Positions 26,042 to 35,340 of a stretch of DNA of 64,000 nucleotides are shown here, piece by piece. Origin of the DNA: Hyphomicrobiales bacterium (GTDB taxonomy: Bacteria; Pseudomonadota; Alphaproteobacteria; Rhizobiales; Rhizobiaceae); assembly GCA_900473685.1 (NCBI GenBank), contig UCNE01000002.1, positions 248,001 through 312,000 of the forward strand. The letters are read 5' to 3'. A program made the translations under genes and the position numbers. Position 1 is the first letter of the stretch. Each line of letters opens with the position of its first letter. The notes under the pieces were generated by a model. The model had not been told where the DNA came from and searched no databases. It worked only from the letters and a program-made list of their open reading frames with translations.

Positions 26042-27997
26042 TTAGACCCCGGTAAAGTTCCGCCGCATGCGTGACAAATATTCGGAGCGGTTGAACGGAT
26101 CGATCGCCGAACGCTCTCGCATACGCGGTGGGCCTGTCAGTGGCGCATAATGATCGAAGGACGCCTCCATCGTTCCTGCGCCGCTGGTCAGCCCCGGCAA
26201 CTGCTGCTGGATGGCTTGGACCATCGAAGAGGCGATCGTACCTTCCAGCCGTGCTGCCGCCTCAACGATGACGGTATCCGTCGTTGTTGCTCCGGATTTC
26301 GCCAATGCCATGAGCAGACCGCTGACGGCCGTCGAGGGAGCCTCGATGGAGAAGCGGCTGACTGGCTGACATATGAAGGTCTGCGCGGCCGATAGCGCCG
26401 TTGCCAGCACCAGCGGCGTCAACTGCCGGAAGTCCCCGGCCGTGCTTGTTGGTGAGCTTTGCCGGGCCTCCGTCAGCGCCACATGGCAATCGATGATCTG
26501 CCAGCCGGAAAGCCCCTGCCTGAGCGTCTCGAACACGGCCTCTTCGACCGCGCGGTAGAAGCTTGCGGGCATCTGGCCGACATCCACTTCCAAAGCAAAG
26601 CTGTTGCCCGCCCCTTCCGGCCGTGGTTCGACGCGCAGTCCAACCGTGGCGATAAACGGATTAGGGTCCTTGAACATGAGCTCCAGACCGGACCCGCTGC
26701 CGGCAAGGCGTTCCACGCAGATGACCGTGCTCTCCTCGAATATTGCCTCAAGACTGAAGTCCGTCAGCAGTGTCGACTGGATAACCTCCTTCTGGACCTC
26801 ACCATAGAGCGACAGGAAGACGTCATTGGTATCGTCATTGCGGCGCAGATTGATCAACGGGTCCTGCTCGGCCAGCTGATTGAGGGCAAGCCATAACGCC
26901 GCGCTGGCGGAGGGGCGTTGTGCCCGAACCCGCGTTTCCAGCGTGGGTGGGGCAAAATGCGCACGGCCACCCGGCACCGGGCCGCTCCCCACCCTATCGC
27001 CTATCCGGGCACCGTTCAGCCCGCCGACCCGTGCGATCTGCCCGGCATGGAAGCTGGCAACACCGTGAACCCGCCCCTGTTCGAAAACATGGATCCCGGT
27101 CACTCTGGCCGGGCCGGCCGGCAAATTCAGAGATTGCCGGAGTTGAACGGTGCCGGACGTCAGATAAAGGTAAGACAGCTTTTCACCGCCCCATCCGCGC
27201 TCGATCTTGAAGATCTTTCCGGCGACCAGTCCGTTTGGGTCAAGGCAGCGGGCTGGCAGCATCGTTGTTATGGCCGATGTCAACTCTGACACGCCGGCGC
27301 CGGTCATTGCTGCCCCGGCAAAAGCCGGGTGCACAAGGCCTGCCGCAACCTGGATCGCCAAGGCGCTGCCGAGCCTTCCATCAGTGAGACTGCCGGGGGC
27401 CTGGATATAATCGCCCAGCAAGACCTCATCGTTTTCGGCCAGCGTTTCGCATAGGATCGTGAAAAGCGGGTCGCTTGCCGGGTCGAGGGCCTCCACGCGC
27501 GCCCGCTTGCTGCCGGCGTCGATGACGGCCGACATGGCAATGGGCCGGATCCGCAACTGGGTGGCGATATCCTCCACAACCTTGTCATAGCGCGCGCCAA
27601 GGCGATCAACCTTGTTGATGAAGAAAACCAACGGCACGGAAAAACGCTGTAACGCACGGACCAGAACGCGCGTCTGCGCCTGGATTCCTTCGACGGCGGA
27701 GACAACGACGATTGCGGCATCCAGCAATCCGACCACTCGATCGACTTCGGCGATGAAATCGGGGTGACCGGGCGTATCGATGAGATTGACGACGATATCG
27801 CCGATATGAAACGACACGACGGCGGCCTTGATGGTGATGCCGCGTTGCCGTTCAAGTTCAAGACTGTCGGTTTGTGTATTGCCGGTATCGACGTTGCCGA
27901 GCTTGTCGATGACGCCGCAATCAAAAAGCAGCCGTTCGGTAAGGCTAGTCTTGCCAGCATCCACATGGGCGAGGATGCCCAGATTCAAAGTGCGCAT
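26042..27997 (-). CDS. TetM/Otr(A)-type ribosomal protection GTPase
   Basis: A 651-residue translational GTPase of the tetracycline-resistance ribosomal-protection family (EF-G paralogues that remove the drug from the 30S subunit). The GTPase motifs are all present: AHVDAGKTSLTERLL (G1), RGITIK (G2), DTPGHPDF (G3), NKVDRLGA (G4). Domains II, III and a C-terminal domain IV/V region follow (GLRVEPRPEGAGNSF; PLTGPPRM near the end). It is not EF-G, which is longer and carries an insertion in the G domain. Chromosomal homologues occur in soil bacteria; whether this one gives resistance is unproven. The upstream region has an inverted repeat. No mobile-element signs flank it. Confidence 0.85.
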   Translation of the reverse strand: MRTLNLGILAHVDAGKTSLTERLLFDCGVIDKLGNVDTGNTQTDSLELERQRGITIKAAVVSFHIGDIVVNLIDTPGHPDFIAEVDRVVGLLDAAIVVVSAVEGIQAQTRVLVRALQRFSVPLVFFINKVDRLGARYDKVVEDIATQLRIRPIAMSAVIDAGSKRARVEALDPASDPLFTILCETLAENDEVLLGDYIQAPGSLTDGRLGSALAIQVAAGLVHPAFAGAAMTGAGVSELTSAITTMLPARCLDPNGLVAGKIFKIERGWGGEKLSYLYLTSGTVQLRQSLNLPAGPARVTGIHVFEQGRVHGVASFHAGQIARVGGLNGARIGDRVGSGPVPGGRAHFAPPTLETRVRAQRPSASAALWLALNQLAEQDPLINLRRNDDTNDVFLSLYGEVQKEVIQSTLLTDFSLEAIFEESTVICVERLAGSGSGLELMFKDPNPFIATVGLRVEPRPEGAGNSFALEVDVGQMPASFYRAVEEAVFETLRQGLSGWQIIDCHVALTEARQSSPTSTAGDFRQLTPLVLATALSAAQTFICQPVSRFSIEAPSTAVSGLLMALAKSGATTTDTVIVEAAARLEGTIASSMVQAIQQQLPGLTSGAGTMEASFDHYAPLTGPPRMRERSAIDPFNRSEYLSRMRRNFTGV

Positions 27998-28006
27998 GGA
28001 ACCTCA

Positions 28007-28043
28007 ATTTCTCAGAATTTCGAACAGGATTTTCGTGAGAAAT
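28007..28043 (-). promoter_or_regulatory. inverted repeat in leader of the TetM-type gene
   Basis: ATTTCTCA and TGAGAAAT form perfect 8-bp arms 21 bp apart, immediately upstream of the start codon at 27997. The structure could be an operator or hide the ribosome-binding site. Role inferred from position only. Confidence 0.35.
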
Positions 28044-28187
28044 GAGTCGGCGCATTGGGATCTCTCCGGTTGAACGATAACGGCAGGATGCGTCAGATGA
28101 CGATATTTTCGACCGTACGCGCGGCAAACCTACTGGCCGGTCCGAGCACATGTCAAGCACAGGCCCGGTGCACCATTGGCGGAAAAT

Positions 28188-28227
28188 GAAAACGACCGCC
28201 GCAAAGCTTGAGTTTGCGGCGGTCGTT
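28188..28227 (-). terminator. strong terminator after pssA
   Basis: A perfect 15-bp stem (AACGACCGCCGCAAA / TTTGCGGCGGTCGTT, loop of 7) followed leftward by TTTTCATTTT. It lies about 50 bp after the pssA stop and ends the psd-pssA transcript. Confidence 0.9.
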
Positions 28228-28275
28228 CAAGTCGATCGGTTTGGCAATCCAAATCAGCCAGGGCAGCCGACCGTG

Positions 28276-29133
28276 CTATGTCTTGTCGCCCGGCAAGCCA
28301 TCTTCGCCCGGCTGCGAATGATCGGGATGGCCCGGCCATTTGCTGCCATATTTGCGGTGCCAGGCGCGCGCGCCGAACGGCAGTGTCAGCAGATAGCCGA
28401 CCGCAGTAATGGCCATCGTTTCCCAGGTAAAGCTCATCAGCGTTGCAACATAAAGCACGACAACCAGAATGACTGGAAGAACCAGATCGCGACGGACGCG
28501 GTTCTCCGACTTGCCCGACCAGACCGGCAGGCGGCTGACGAGCAGGAAGGCAATGAGGACGGTGTAGGCGGACGAAATCAGGCCCAGCACACGGTCCGTC
28601 TCGACGCCCAGCAGCCCAAGATAGACGGGCAGCAGCACCAGCATGGCTCCGGCCGGGGCCGGCACGCCGACGAAATATTCCGACTGCCACTTGGCCTTGA
28701 TATCGCGCTCGGCCATGACGTTGAAACGGGCCAGGCGAAGACCGGCGGCGATGACGTAGATCAGCGCTGCGATCCAGCCAAGCGACCGTGCCTGATCGAG
28801 CACGTAGGCATAGAGGACAAGCGCCGGGGCGACACCGAAGTTGACGATGTCGGCCAGCGAATCCATCTGCACGCCGAACTTCGACGTCGCCTTCAAGAGA
28901 CGGGCGACGCGGCCGTCGATACCGTCGAGGAATGCGGCGACCAGCACCATGGCAACGGCAAGCTCGAAACGGCCTTCGAAGGCGAGACGAATGCCGGAAA
29001 GCCCGGCACAGATGGCAAGCACCGTAATCAGGTTGGGCACGAGCAGCCGCAACGGAATCTCCCGAAGGCGCGGGCCACGGGCCTCGTCGTCGTTCGGACC
29101 GTGCGGGTCAAAGGGCGGAAAGGGCGTTTCCAT
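28276..29133 (-). CDS. pssA: CDP-diacylglycerol-serine O-phosphatidyltransferase
   Basis: PssA makes phosphatidylserine from CDP-diacylglycerol and serine at the membrane. The 285-residue protein carries the CDP-alcohol phosphotransferase motif D-x2-D-G-x2-A-R-x8-G-x3-D-x3-D (DGIDGRVARLL then GVQMDSLAD, about residues 73-95) and about seven hydrophobic segments, placing it in the integral-membrane type II class. The ATG at 29133 has an excellent AGGAGC site; an ATG at 29166 overlapping the psd stop is an alternative. Product is the substrate of psd, the gene upstream in the operon. Confidence 0.93.
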   Translation of the reverse strand: METPFPPFDPHGPNDDEARGPRLREIPLRLLVPNLITVLAICAGLSGIRLAFEGRFELAVAMVLVAAFLDGIDGRVARLLKATSKFGVQMDSLADIVNFGVAPALVLYAYVLDQARSLGWIAALIYVIAAGLRLARFNVMAERDIKAKWQSEYFVGVPAPAGAMLVLLPVYLGLLGVETDRVLGLISSAYTVLIAFLLVSRLPVWSGKSENRVRRDLVLPVILVVVLYVATLMSFTWETMAITAVGYLLTLPFGARAWHRKYGSKWPGHPDHSQPGEDGLPGDKT

Positions 29134-29165
29134 GATCTGCTCCTGTTTCGCTGTCGCCTCTTGCA

Positions 29166-29864
29166 TCAACCGCGACGGCTGATGACCGGTCCCTTGGCAG
29201 AGCCGAACTCGGCCAGAACGGTTTCGCCGGCAATGGCCGTTTGGCCAAGGCTGACGCGGGGCTCGGCACCTTCCGGCAGGAAGACATCGAGACGCGAGCC
29301 AAAGCGGATAAGGCCGAAGCGTTCGCCCACCTGCAGCGTATCATTAGGGGCCGACCAGCACATGATGCGCCGGGCAACGAGGCCGGCAATCTGGACGACG
29401 CCGATGTCGCCATGTGTGGTTTCGATGACGAGACCGTTGCGCTCGTTCTCGTGGCTCGCCTTGTCGAGTTCGGCATTGACGAATTTGCCGGCCCGGTAGG
29501 CGATCCGGCTGATCTTGCCGCGCATCGGTGCACGGTTCACATGGCAATTGAAGACATTCATGAACACGGTGATGCGCAGCATCGGCACGGTTCCGAGGCC
29601 AAGCTCTTCCGGCGGCGTCATCATCGCGATCGACGAGACGCGGCCATCGGCCGGGCTGATCACCAGATCGTCGTCAAGCGGTGTCATGCGCTCGGGATCG
29701 CGGAAGAAATAGGCGCACCAGGCCGTCAGGATGAAGCCGATCCACATCAGTGGTTCCCAGAGGAAACCGAGAACCAGCGAAACGACGAAGAAACCGGCAA
29801 TAAAGCGATAACCTTCCTTGTGCACCGGAACCAGCGTGTTGCGCACTGTGTTGATCAAGCTCAT
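29166..29864 (-). CDS. psd: phosphatidylserine decarboxylase
   Basis: Psd decarboxylates phosphatidylserine to phosphatidylethanolamine. The 232-residue protein is the short alphaproteobacterial form with an N-terminal membrane hairpin ([20 protein letters not shown]). The self-cleavage site that yields the pyruvoyl group is in IRFGSRLDV (about residue 190), and conserved motifs SPADGRV and [13 protein letters not shown] are present. Start [21 protein letters not shown] at 29864 is typical; the longer frame upstream has no support. Forms an operon with pssA. Confidence 0.95.
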   Translation of the reverse strand: MSLINTVRNTLVPVHKEGYRFIAGFFVVSLVLGFLWEPLMWIGFILTAWCAYFFRDPERMTPLDDDLVISPADGRVSSIAMMTPPEELGLGTVPMLRITVFMNVFNCHVNRAPMRGKISRIAYRAGKFVNAELDKASHENERNGLVIETTHGDIGVVQIAGLVARRIMCWSAPNDTLQVGERFGLIRFGSRLDVFLPEGAEPRVSLGQTAIAGETVLAEFGSAKGPVISRRG

Positions 29865-30055
29865 CTTACGGCATCTCCTGCAAATTCGACGCCATCGACC
29901 TAGCCTGAAAACAAGGCGGGAGCAATGCGGCGCAGTGAATAGCCCACTGTAGCGCAAGGCTCTTCGCTCCTTCGCACTTGCAACCTTGACAATTCCCTGT
30001 GGAAGCAGGCACATTTTCCGCGTTGCTGTAGGGCGCATCGGCAGGAGCCGATACC

Positions 30056-30475
30056 ATGAACAATCCGGCCGAAACGATCTCTGAACGTCCCTATCTCAGC
30101 GGAACAGAAGCGGTCCTCTATGTCTCCGACTTCGCCACATCCCTTGCCTTTTTCACGGAAAGACTCGGCTTCACAGTTGATTTCGCTTATGGCGATCCGC
30201 CGTTCTACGGCCTCGTTGAACGGGACAAGGCACGACTGTGCCTGCGGCACGTGTCAGAGCCTGTTTTCGTGGGCGATATCCGGCGGCGCGAGGAATTGCT
30301 GTCGGCATCGATCACGCTCGACAGTGCCGCTGATATCAAGGCGCTCTTTCTCGACTACCAGGCGGCCAGCGTCAGCTTTCATCAACCGTTGAAGACGCAG
30401 CCTTGGGGCGCACGGACTTTCATCGTGCTTGATCCGGACGGCAACCTGATCCTGTTTGCGGGACCGGGCGACTGA
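30056..30475 (+). CDS. VOC (glyoxalase/bleomycin-resistance) family protein
   Basis: A 139-residue single vicinal-oxygen-chelate domain protein. The two beta-alpha-beta-beta-beta modules are visible: [20 protein letters not shown] at the N-terminus and [20 protein letters not shown] at the C-terminus, with the DPDGN motif typical of the fold. Members bind metal and act as dioxygenases, glyoxalases or drug-binding proteins; the role here cannot be told. Divergent from psd and convergent with the ABC exporter gene, 3 bp apart. Confidence 0.85.
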   Translation: MNNPAETISERPYLSGTEAVLYVSDFATSLAFFTERLGFTVDFAYGDPPFYGLVERDKARLCLRHVSEPVFVGDIRRREELLSASITLDSAADIKALFLDYQAASVSFHQPLKTQPWGARTFIVLDPDGNLILFAGPGD

Positions 30476-30478
30476 CGC

Positions 30479-32365
30479 TCAGACCGCTGCCGGGCCACGA
30501 ACGATGACGCCGAGATCGTCGCTCTCGCGTACCTTCTTGAGGGTCTCTTCCGCCTGCGTTGCCTCGCGCTGACGGTTCCACATCGAGGCGTAGAGGCCGT
30601 CGCGGTCGATCAGTTCGCCATGAGTGCCGCGCTCGGCGATACCACCGTCCTTCAGCACGATGATCTCGTCGGCATGGATGACGGTGGACAGCCGGTGGGC
30701 GATGACCAGCGTCGTGCGGTTCTGCGAGACGATGTCGAGGGCCGTCTGGATTTCCTGTTCCGTGCGGGTATCAAGCGCCGAGGTTGCTTCGTCGAGGATC
30801 AGGATCGGTGGGCTTTTCAAAACGGTGCGGGCGATCGCCACGCGCTGCTTTTCACCGCCCGACAGCTTCAGGCCACGCTCACCGACCATGGCGCCATAAC
30901 CTTCCGGCAAGCTCTTGATGAAGCCGCCGATCTGGGCAATGTCGGCTGCGGCTTCCACCTCGCCTTGCGTGGCAGAGGTGCGGCCGTAGCGGATATTGTA
31001 GGCAATGGTGTCGTTGAACAGCACGGTATCCTGCGGCACCATGCCGATCACGGCGCGCAGGCTCTTCTGCTTCACATCGCGCACATCCTGGCCGTCGATG
31101 GTGATTGAACCCTCCTGCACGTCGTAGAACCGGTAGAGCAGCCGCGACAAGGTGGACTTTCCAGCGCCGGAGGGACCGACGACCGCAACCGTCTTTCCGG
31201 CCGGAACTTCGAACGAGATGCCCTTGAGGATCGGCCGGGCCGGATCATAGGCGAAATGCACATCCTTGAAGGCGATGGCGCCCCTGTCGATCGCCAATTC
31301 CCTGGCGTCCGGGCTATCGACGACTTCCGCCTCAACTTCCAGCAGGTCGAACATCTGCTCGATATCCGTCAGGCCCTGGCGGATTTCGCGATAGACGAAG
31401 CCGATGAAATTGAGCGGAATGGAAAGCTGCATCAGCATGGCATTGATGAAGACGAAATCGCCGAGCGACTGTTCGCCGCGCTGCACCGCCAAGGCCGACA
31501 TCACCATCATGATTGCCGTACCGGCCCCGAAAATCACCGCCTGGCCGAAGTTCAGCCAGCCAAGCGACGTCCAAACCTGGGTGGCCGAACGCTCGTAGCG
31601 CTCCATCGACTGATCGAAGCGTTGGGCTTCCATCTGCTCGTTGCCGAAATATTTTACAGTCTCGAAGTTCAGCAGAGAATCGATCGCCTTAGTATTGGCG
31701 TCGGTATCGCTGTCATTCATCGACCGGCGGATCGAGATGCGCCAGTCGCTCGCCTTGATGGTGAACCAGATATAAAGCGCGACGGTGATGGCGGTGACGA
31801 GCAGATAGCTGAAACCATACCCCCACCAGAAGATCACCGCCGTCATCAGGAACTCGATCAGCGTCGGCACCGTGTTGAGGATGGTAAAGCGGACGATCGT
31901 CTCGATGCCTTTGGTGCCGCGTTCGATGATACGCGACAGGCCGCCGGTGCGCCGTTCCAGATGGAAGCGCAGCGACAGCTGGTGCATGTGGACGAAGGTG
32001 CGATAGGCAAGCTGGCGCACCGCGTGCTGGCCGACACTGGCAAACAGCGCATCGCGCAGCTGGTTCAGCCCCGCTTGCAACAGGCGGGCAAGATTATAGG
32101 CCAGTACCAGCATGACGGCGCCGGTGAACACGACAGGGAGAACACCGACAATGTCGGTCTTGCCGTTCAGCGCATCGGTCGCCCATTTGAAGAAATAGGG
32201 CACCAGCAACAGCACGACCTTGGCAACCAGCAGAATGACCGTCGCCCACACGACACGCATCTTCAGATCAGTGCGGTCACTCGGCCACATATAGGGCCAG
32301 AGATTGATGATCGTCTGCAACGGATTACCTGAATCCGCCGATACCGTTTTCTTTTGCGCTGCCAC
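30479..32365 (-). CDS. Atm1-type ABC exporter
   Basis: A 628-residue half-transporter: six transmembrane helices (residues about 35-330), then an ABC domain with Walker [10 protein letters not shown] (about 400), signature LSGGEKQR (about 505), Walker B ILILDEATS and the H-loop IAHRLST. The sequence follows the Atm1/ABCB7 subgroup (FNYETVKYFGNE-like motif reads LLNFETVKYFGNE), which exports glutathione-linked sulfur compounds or metal-glutathione complexes. Substrate inferred from homology; works as a homodimer in the inner membrane. Single gene, own upstream region. Confidence 0.9.
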   Translation of the reverse strand: MAAQKKTVSADSGNPLQTIINLWPYMWPSDRTDLKMRVVWATVILLVAKVVLLLVPYFFKWATDALNGKTDIVGVLPVVFTGAVMLVLAYNLARLLQAGLNQLRDALFASVGQHAVRQLAYRTFVHMHQLSLRFHLERRTGGLSRIIERGTKGIETIVRFTILNTVPTLIEFLMTAVIFWWGYGFSYLLVTAITVALYIWFTIKASDWRISIRRSMNDSDTDANTKAIDSLLNFETVKYFGNEQMEAQRFDQSMERYERSATQVWTSLGWLNFGQAVIFGAGTAIMMVMSALAVQRGEQSLGDFVFINAMLMQLSIPLNFIGFVYREIRQGLTDIEQMFDLLEVEAEVVDSPDARELAIDRGAIAFKDVHFAYDPARPILKGISFEVPAGKTVAVVGPSGAGKSTLSRLLYRFYDVQEGSITIDGQDVRDVKQKSLRAVIGMVPQDTVLFNDTIAYNIRYGRTSATQGEVEAAADIAQIGGFIKSLPEGYGAMVGERGLKLSGGEKQRVAIARTVLKSPPILILDEATSALDTRTEQEIQTALDIVSQNRTTLVIAHRLSTVIHADEIIVLKDGGIAERGTHGELIDRDGLYASMWNRQREATQAEETLKKVRESDDLGVIVRGPAAV

Positions 32366-32482
32366 GTCGTGTCCCGCCTTCGTTCACCCACCGCACGTCA
32401 CATGCGGCAGTCCTTGCGCGTCTTGGATGTCACGACAATGAAGGACATCGAGGAGGTGGCGCGCAGAAGCTATTTTCAATCA

Positions 32483-32513
32483 AAAGCGGCGCCCTTTTCA
32501 AGGCGCCGCTTTG
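32483..32513 (-). terminator. terminator after the LysM gene
   Basis: AAAGCGGCGCC and GGCGCCGCTTT pair around an 8-base loop, 57 bp after the LysM-protein stop. A and T runs on the two sides could make it work in both directions. Confidence 0.8.
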
Positions 32514-32569
32514 TATCTCAGATAGGTCTTATCATCGGCAGCCGCAATGGAGCGGCAGTTAAAAACCGA

Positions 32570-34423
32570 TCAGGGAAGATGCTTCACATGCTTGCGGTGC
32601 ATCTCTTCCGATTCGGATTCCGACATCGCCTTGTCCGGCACGCCGAAGATCTGGCCCGGAAGGATCCGGTCGGGATCGGTGATCTGATCCTCATTGGCAA
32701 GATAGATCGTCGTGTAGCGCACACCGGCGCCATAGACGCGGCGCGAGATCTGCCACAACGTATCGCCACGGCGGATGATCACCGAGGTCTTGCTCTGCTG
32801 CAACGGTGCCTGCTGCACCGTTTCCGGTTCGGCTGCCGCCTGCCCGGTTGCTGCGGTGGCGTTGCCGGTAGCGGCCGTGCCTGCCTCAGGGGAAGGCGTG
32901 GCTGACTCTGCGGCAGGCTTCTGTGCCGTTTCCGCAGCCGCCGGCTTGGCCGCATCGCCGCCCGCAGCCGGTACTGTGCCTGCAACCGCAGCATTGTCTT
33001 CAGCCGGCGCCGGCGTTGCGGTTTGGCTTGCAACCGCATCGTTACCCGTGCCATCGGTGCGTGGCATCAGCGCCGAGCCGACTGCAGTCTCGATCTTGCC
33101 GAGCGATGCAGACACACTGGCCGCATCCTTGGGAAGTGCCTTCAGCATGGTCAGCGCATCCGTCGCGGCCGTCGCGGTCTTGGCCGCCATTTCCTTGACG
33201 TTGGCATCGAGATTGTCGGCAACCTTGAAATCGGCAAGCGACTTCAAGGCAATTTCGGTGGCCGAACGCGCCGCCGCCAGTTCTTCTGCCGTCGGCACCT
33301 TGCCACCGGCAAACTGGGCCTTCAGCAGGCTGAGCGCCTTGGTTGCTTCCAGGCGCAAGCCATCGAAGCTGCCGCCATCGAACGGCACGACGGAACCCTG
33401 TGCGTTACCCTGCGCCACGGCCGCCACCTGATCACCGGCCGGACGATCGAACGGCACAGCGGCGCGCAACTCGACCTTGCTGCCATCCGCACCCATCATG
33501 TCGGCACGGATCGTGTGATTGCCGACAGGCAGCTCAATGGTCCCGTCGACGACGAAGCGGCCCTGTTCGTCGGTCTTGGTTTCTCCGACTAGCGTGTCAT
33601 CGGCATAGATGCGCACCAGCGCACCGGCCTTGGCATTGCCGGCCACAAAGATCTTCTTGCCTTCGATTTCGACGGCGGACACGCCGACTACCGATTTGTC
33701 GCCCGCTGCCGTGACTGGCGTTGAAGCCGCCGTACCGGCAGGCTTTGCGCCATCCGTGGCGGTCTCGGCCGTTGCCAATGTCTGCTCAGTCTTTGCCACC
33801 TGTCCGGAAGCGTCAGCCGCCGGCTTGGTCAGGATGCGGCTTGCCTCTCCGGGCTTCGACACCATAGCGAGCAACTCGCCGGTTTTGTCTTTCGGGATCG
33901 AGACAGTCGCAACTTCCTCCGAAGACTTGGTCACCCCGTTTTCGCCGACACTGCGCAACGTCAGCTGATAATCGCCAGCCGGAAGCGGCTTGTCGAAGAT
34001 CGCGGCAAAATCACCGGTGGCGCCGACATCGGCGGTTCCGACGACAGTTTCGCCATTGACGATCTCAAGCTTGGTATTGGGCTGTGCCCGTCCGGCAATC
34101 ACCGTCGAGCCATCCGGTTCGACTCTGAGCACGTCGAAGCCCGGCACCGTCCATGCGGCGGCCGGATCGGCGGATTTGGTCTCGGTGGTTGCCGGGGCAT
34201 CGGCCGTTTCGCTGCCGGCCGTCGGCCGCGCGCCCTTTGCGTCGGCGGTGCTTGCATCCGCAGGCTTGTCGCCGGTTGGCTTTGCGCCGGGTTGCTTGGT
34301 CACGGCATCCGCCGTCACCTTGTCCTTGGTGCCGTTGATATTCGGCATGACAAAGAAAATCATCAGCAGGGACGCAATTGCCAGGACGATAAGGGCCACC
34401 CAGCCGGCCTTGTTCTTCATCAT
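32570..34423 (-). CDS. LysM and Ig-like domain cell-envelope protein
   Basis: A 617-residue envelope protein. One N-terminal membrane segment (AGWVALIVLAIASLLMIFFV, residues 6-25) is followed by an Ala/Thr/Lys-rich linker, two Ig-like repeats (around WTVPGFDVLRVEPDGSTVIAG and VSAVEIEGKKIFVAGNAK), a long helical Ala-rich stretch, another Ala/Pro-rich linker and a C-terminal LysM domain (IRRGDTLWQISRRVYGAG ... ILPGQIFGVP) that should bind peptidoglycan. It probably links the inner membrane to the wall. The ATG at 34423 follows GGAG; a second ATG follows directly. Function unknown. Confidence 0.8.
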   Translation of the reverse strand: MMKNKAGWVALIVLAIASLLMIFFVMPNINGTKDKVTADAVTKQPGAKPTGDKPADASTADAKGARPTAGSETADAPATTETKSADPAAAWTVPGFDVLRVEPDGSTVIAGRAQPNTKLEIVNGETVVGTADVGATGDFAAIFDKPLPAGDYQLTLRSVGENGVTKSSEEVATVSIPKDKTGELLAMVSKPGEASRILTKPAADASGQVAKTEQTLATAETATDGAKPAGTAASTPVTAAGDKSVVGVSAVEIEGKKIFVAGNAKAGALVRIYADDTLVGETKTDEQGRFVVDGTIELPVGNHTIRADMMGADGSKVELRAAVPFDRPAGDQVAAVAQGNAQGSVVPFDGGSFDGLRLEATKALSLLKAQFAGGKVPTAEELAAARSATEIALKSLADFKVADNLDANVKEMAAKTATAATDALTMLKALPKDAASVSASLGKIETAVGSALMPRTDGTGNDAVASQTATPAPAEDNAAVAGTVPAAGGDAAKPAAAETAQKPAAESATPSPEAGTAATGNATAATGQAAAEPETVQQAPLQQSKTSVIIRRGDTLWQISRRVYGAGVRYTTIYLANEDQITDPDRILPGQIFGVPDKAMSESESEEMHRKHVKHLP

Positions 34424-34682
34424 GCACATCTCCAAATGGCCCGGAACCGCCTGCGCCCAACACGGGCGCAGAGGGACAGCTTTTTCCAAGCCTTTATGCC
34501 CGCAGCTTTCCGCCTGTTTTTGCTGAACGGAATCAGCCTGCCCATAACGTCAGCTCATGCTTAAAAATTGCTAACGATTCCCGAGGTTTTCCACAAGCAT
34601 CGCCGCATGTTCAGACCAGCCGAAAGCCCTGTTTCCCGTCATTTTTCTTGACGCATGCTGCCTCGCAATGTCTCTTTGGACC

Positions 34683-35303
34683 ATGAACGAGCAAAATACC
34701 CCGATTCGATCCGTGTGCGTCTATTGCGGCTCCCAGCCCGGGCGCGATCAATCCTTCATGGATGCTGGCCGGATTCTTGGCAAATCCATCGCCGAAAATC
34801 ACCTTCGCCTCGTCTATGGCGGCGGCACGAAGGGCATCATGGGCGCCGTCGCAAGCGGTGTTCTTTCGCATGGCGGCCGCGTGACCGGCATTATACCAGA
34901 ATTCCTGATGGATATGGAGGCCACCCGTCATTCGCTGGGACAGCTCAGCGAACTGATCGTCACGCCCGACATGCATGAGCGCAAGCACAAGATGTTCGAG
35001 CGTTCGGATGCGTTCGTCACCCTGCCCGGCGGCATCGGTACGCTCGAGGAAATCGTCGAGGTGATGACCTGGGCGCAGCTTGGCCGTCACCGCAAGCCGA
35101 TCGTGCTGGTCAACATCAACGGTTTCTGGGATCCGCTGATGAAGCTGATCCATCACATGGCCGACAGCGGCTTCATCCACACCGCCCATCTCGTCCAGCC
35201 GCTGGTCATCGACAGCGCCGACGAAGTCGTTCCGGCCCTGCTTGCCCATTGGGCCAGCCAGATCGACCGCGACGGCGACGACGGCATCATCGCCAAGCTG
35301 TGA
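34683..35303 (+). CDS. LOG-family protein (TIGR00730)
   Basis: A 206-residue Rossmann-fold protein of the LOG family, described as cytokinin riboside 5'-monophosphate phosphoribohydrolases: they cleave nucleoside monophosphates at the N-glycosidic bond. The signatures are VYGGGTKGIMGAVA (about residue 45) and LPGGIGTLEE (PGGxGTxxE, about 118). In soil bacteria such an enzyme can release cytokinin-type bases, but a general nucleotide role is equally likely. An upstream ATG (34668) adds five residues; 34683 follows TTTGGACC. Confidence 0.88.
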   Translation: MNEQNTPIRSVCVYCGSQPGRDQSFMDAGRILGKSIAENHLRLVYGGGTKGIMGAVASGVLSHGGRVTGIIPEFLMDMEATRHSLGQLSELIVTPDMHERKHKMFERSDAFVTLPGGIGTLEEIVEVMTWAQLGRHRKPIVLVNINGFWDPLMKLIHHMADSGFIHTAHLVQPLVIDSADEVVPALLAHWASQIDRDGDDGIIAKL

Positions 35304-35312
35304 AAATTTGGT

Positions 35313-35340
35313 AAATCCCGCCGATTACTCGGCGGGATTT
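35313..35340. terminator. bidirectional terminator overlapping the rarD stop codon
   Basis: AAATCCCGCCGA and TCGGCGGGATTT are perfect arms around TTAC. The loop holds the rarD stop codon (35325-35327), so the terminator for the convergent LOG gene lies inside the end of rarD. Confidence 0.85.
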
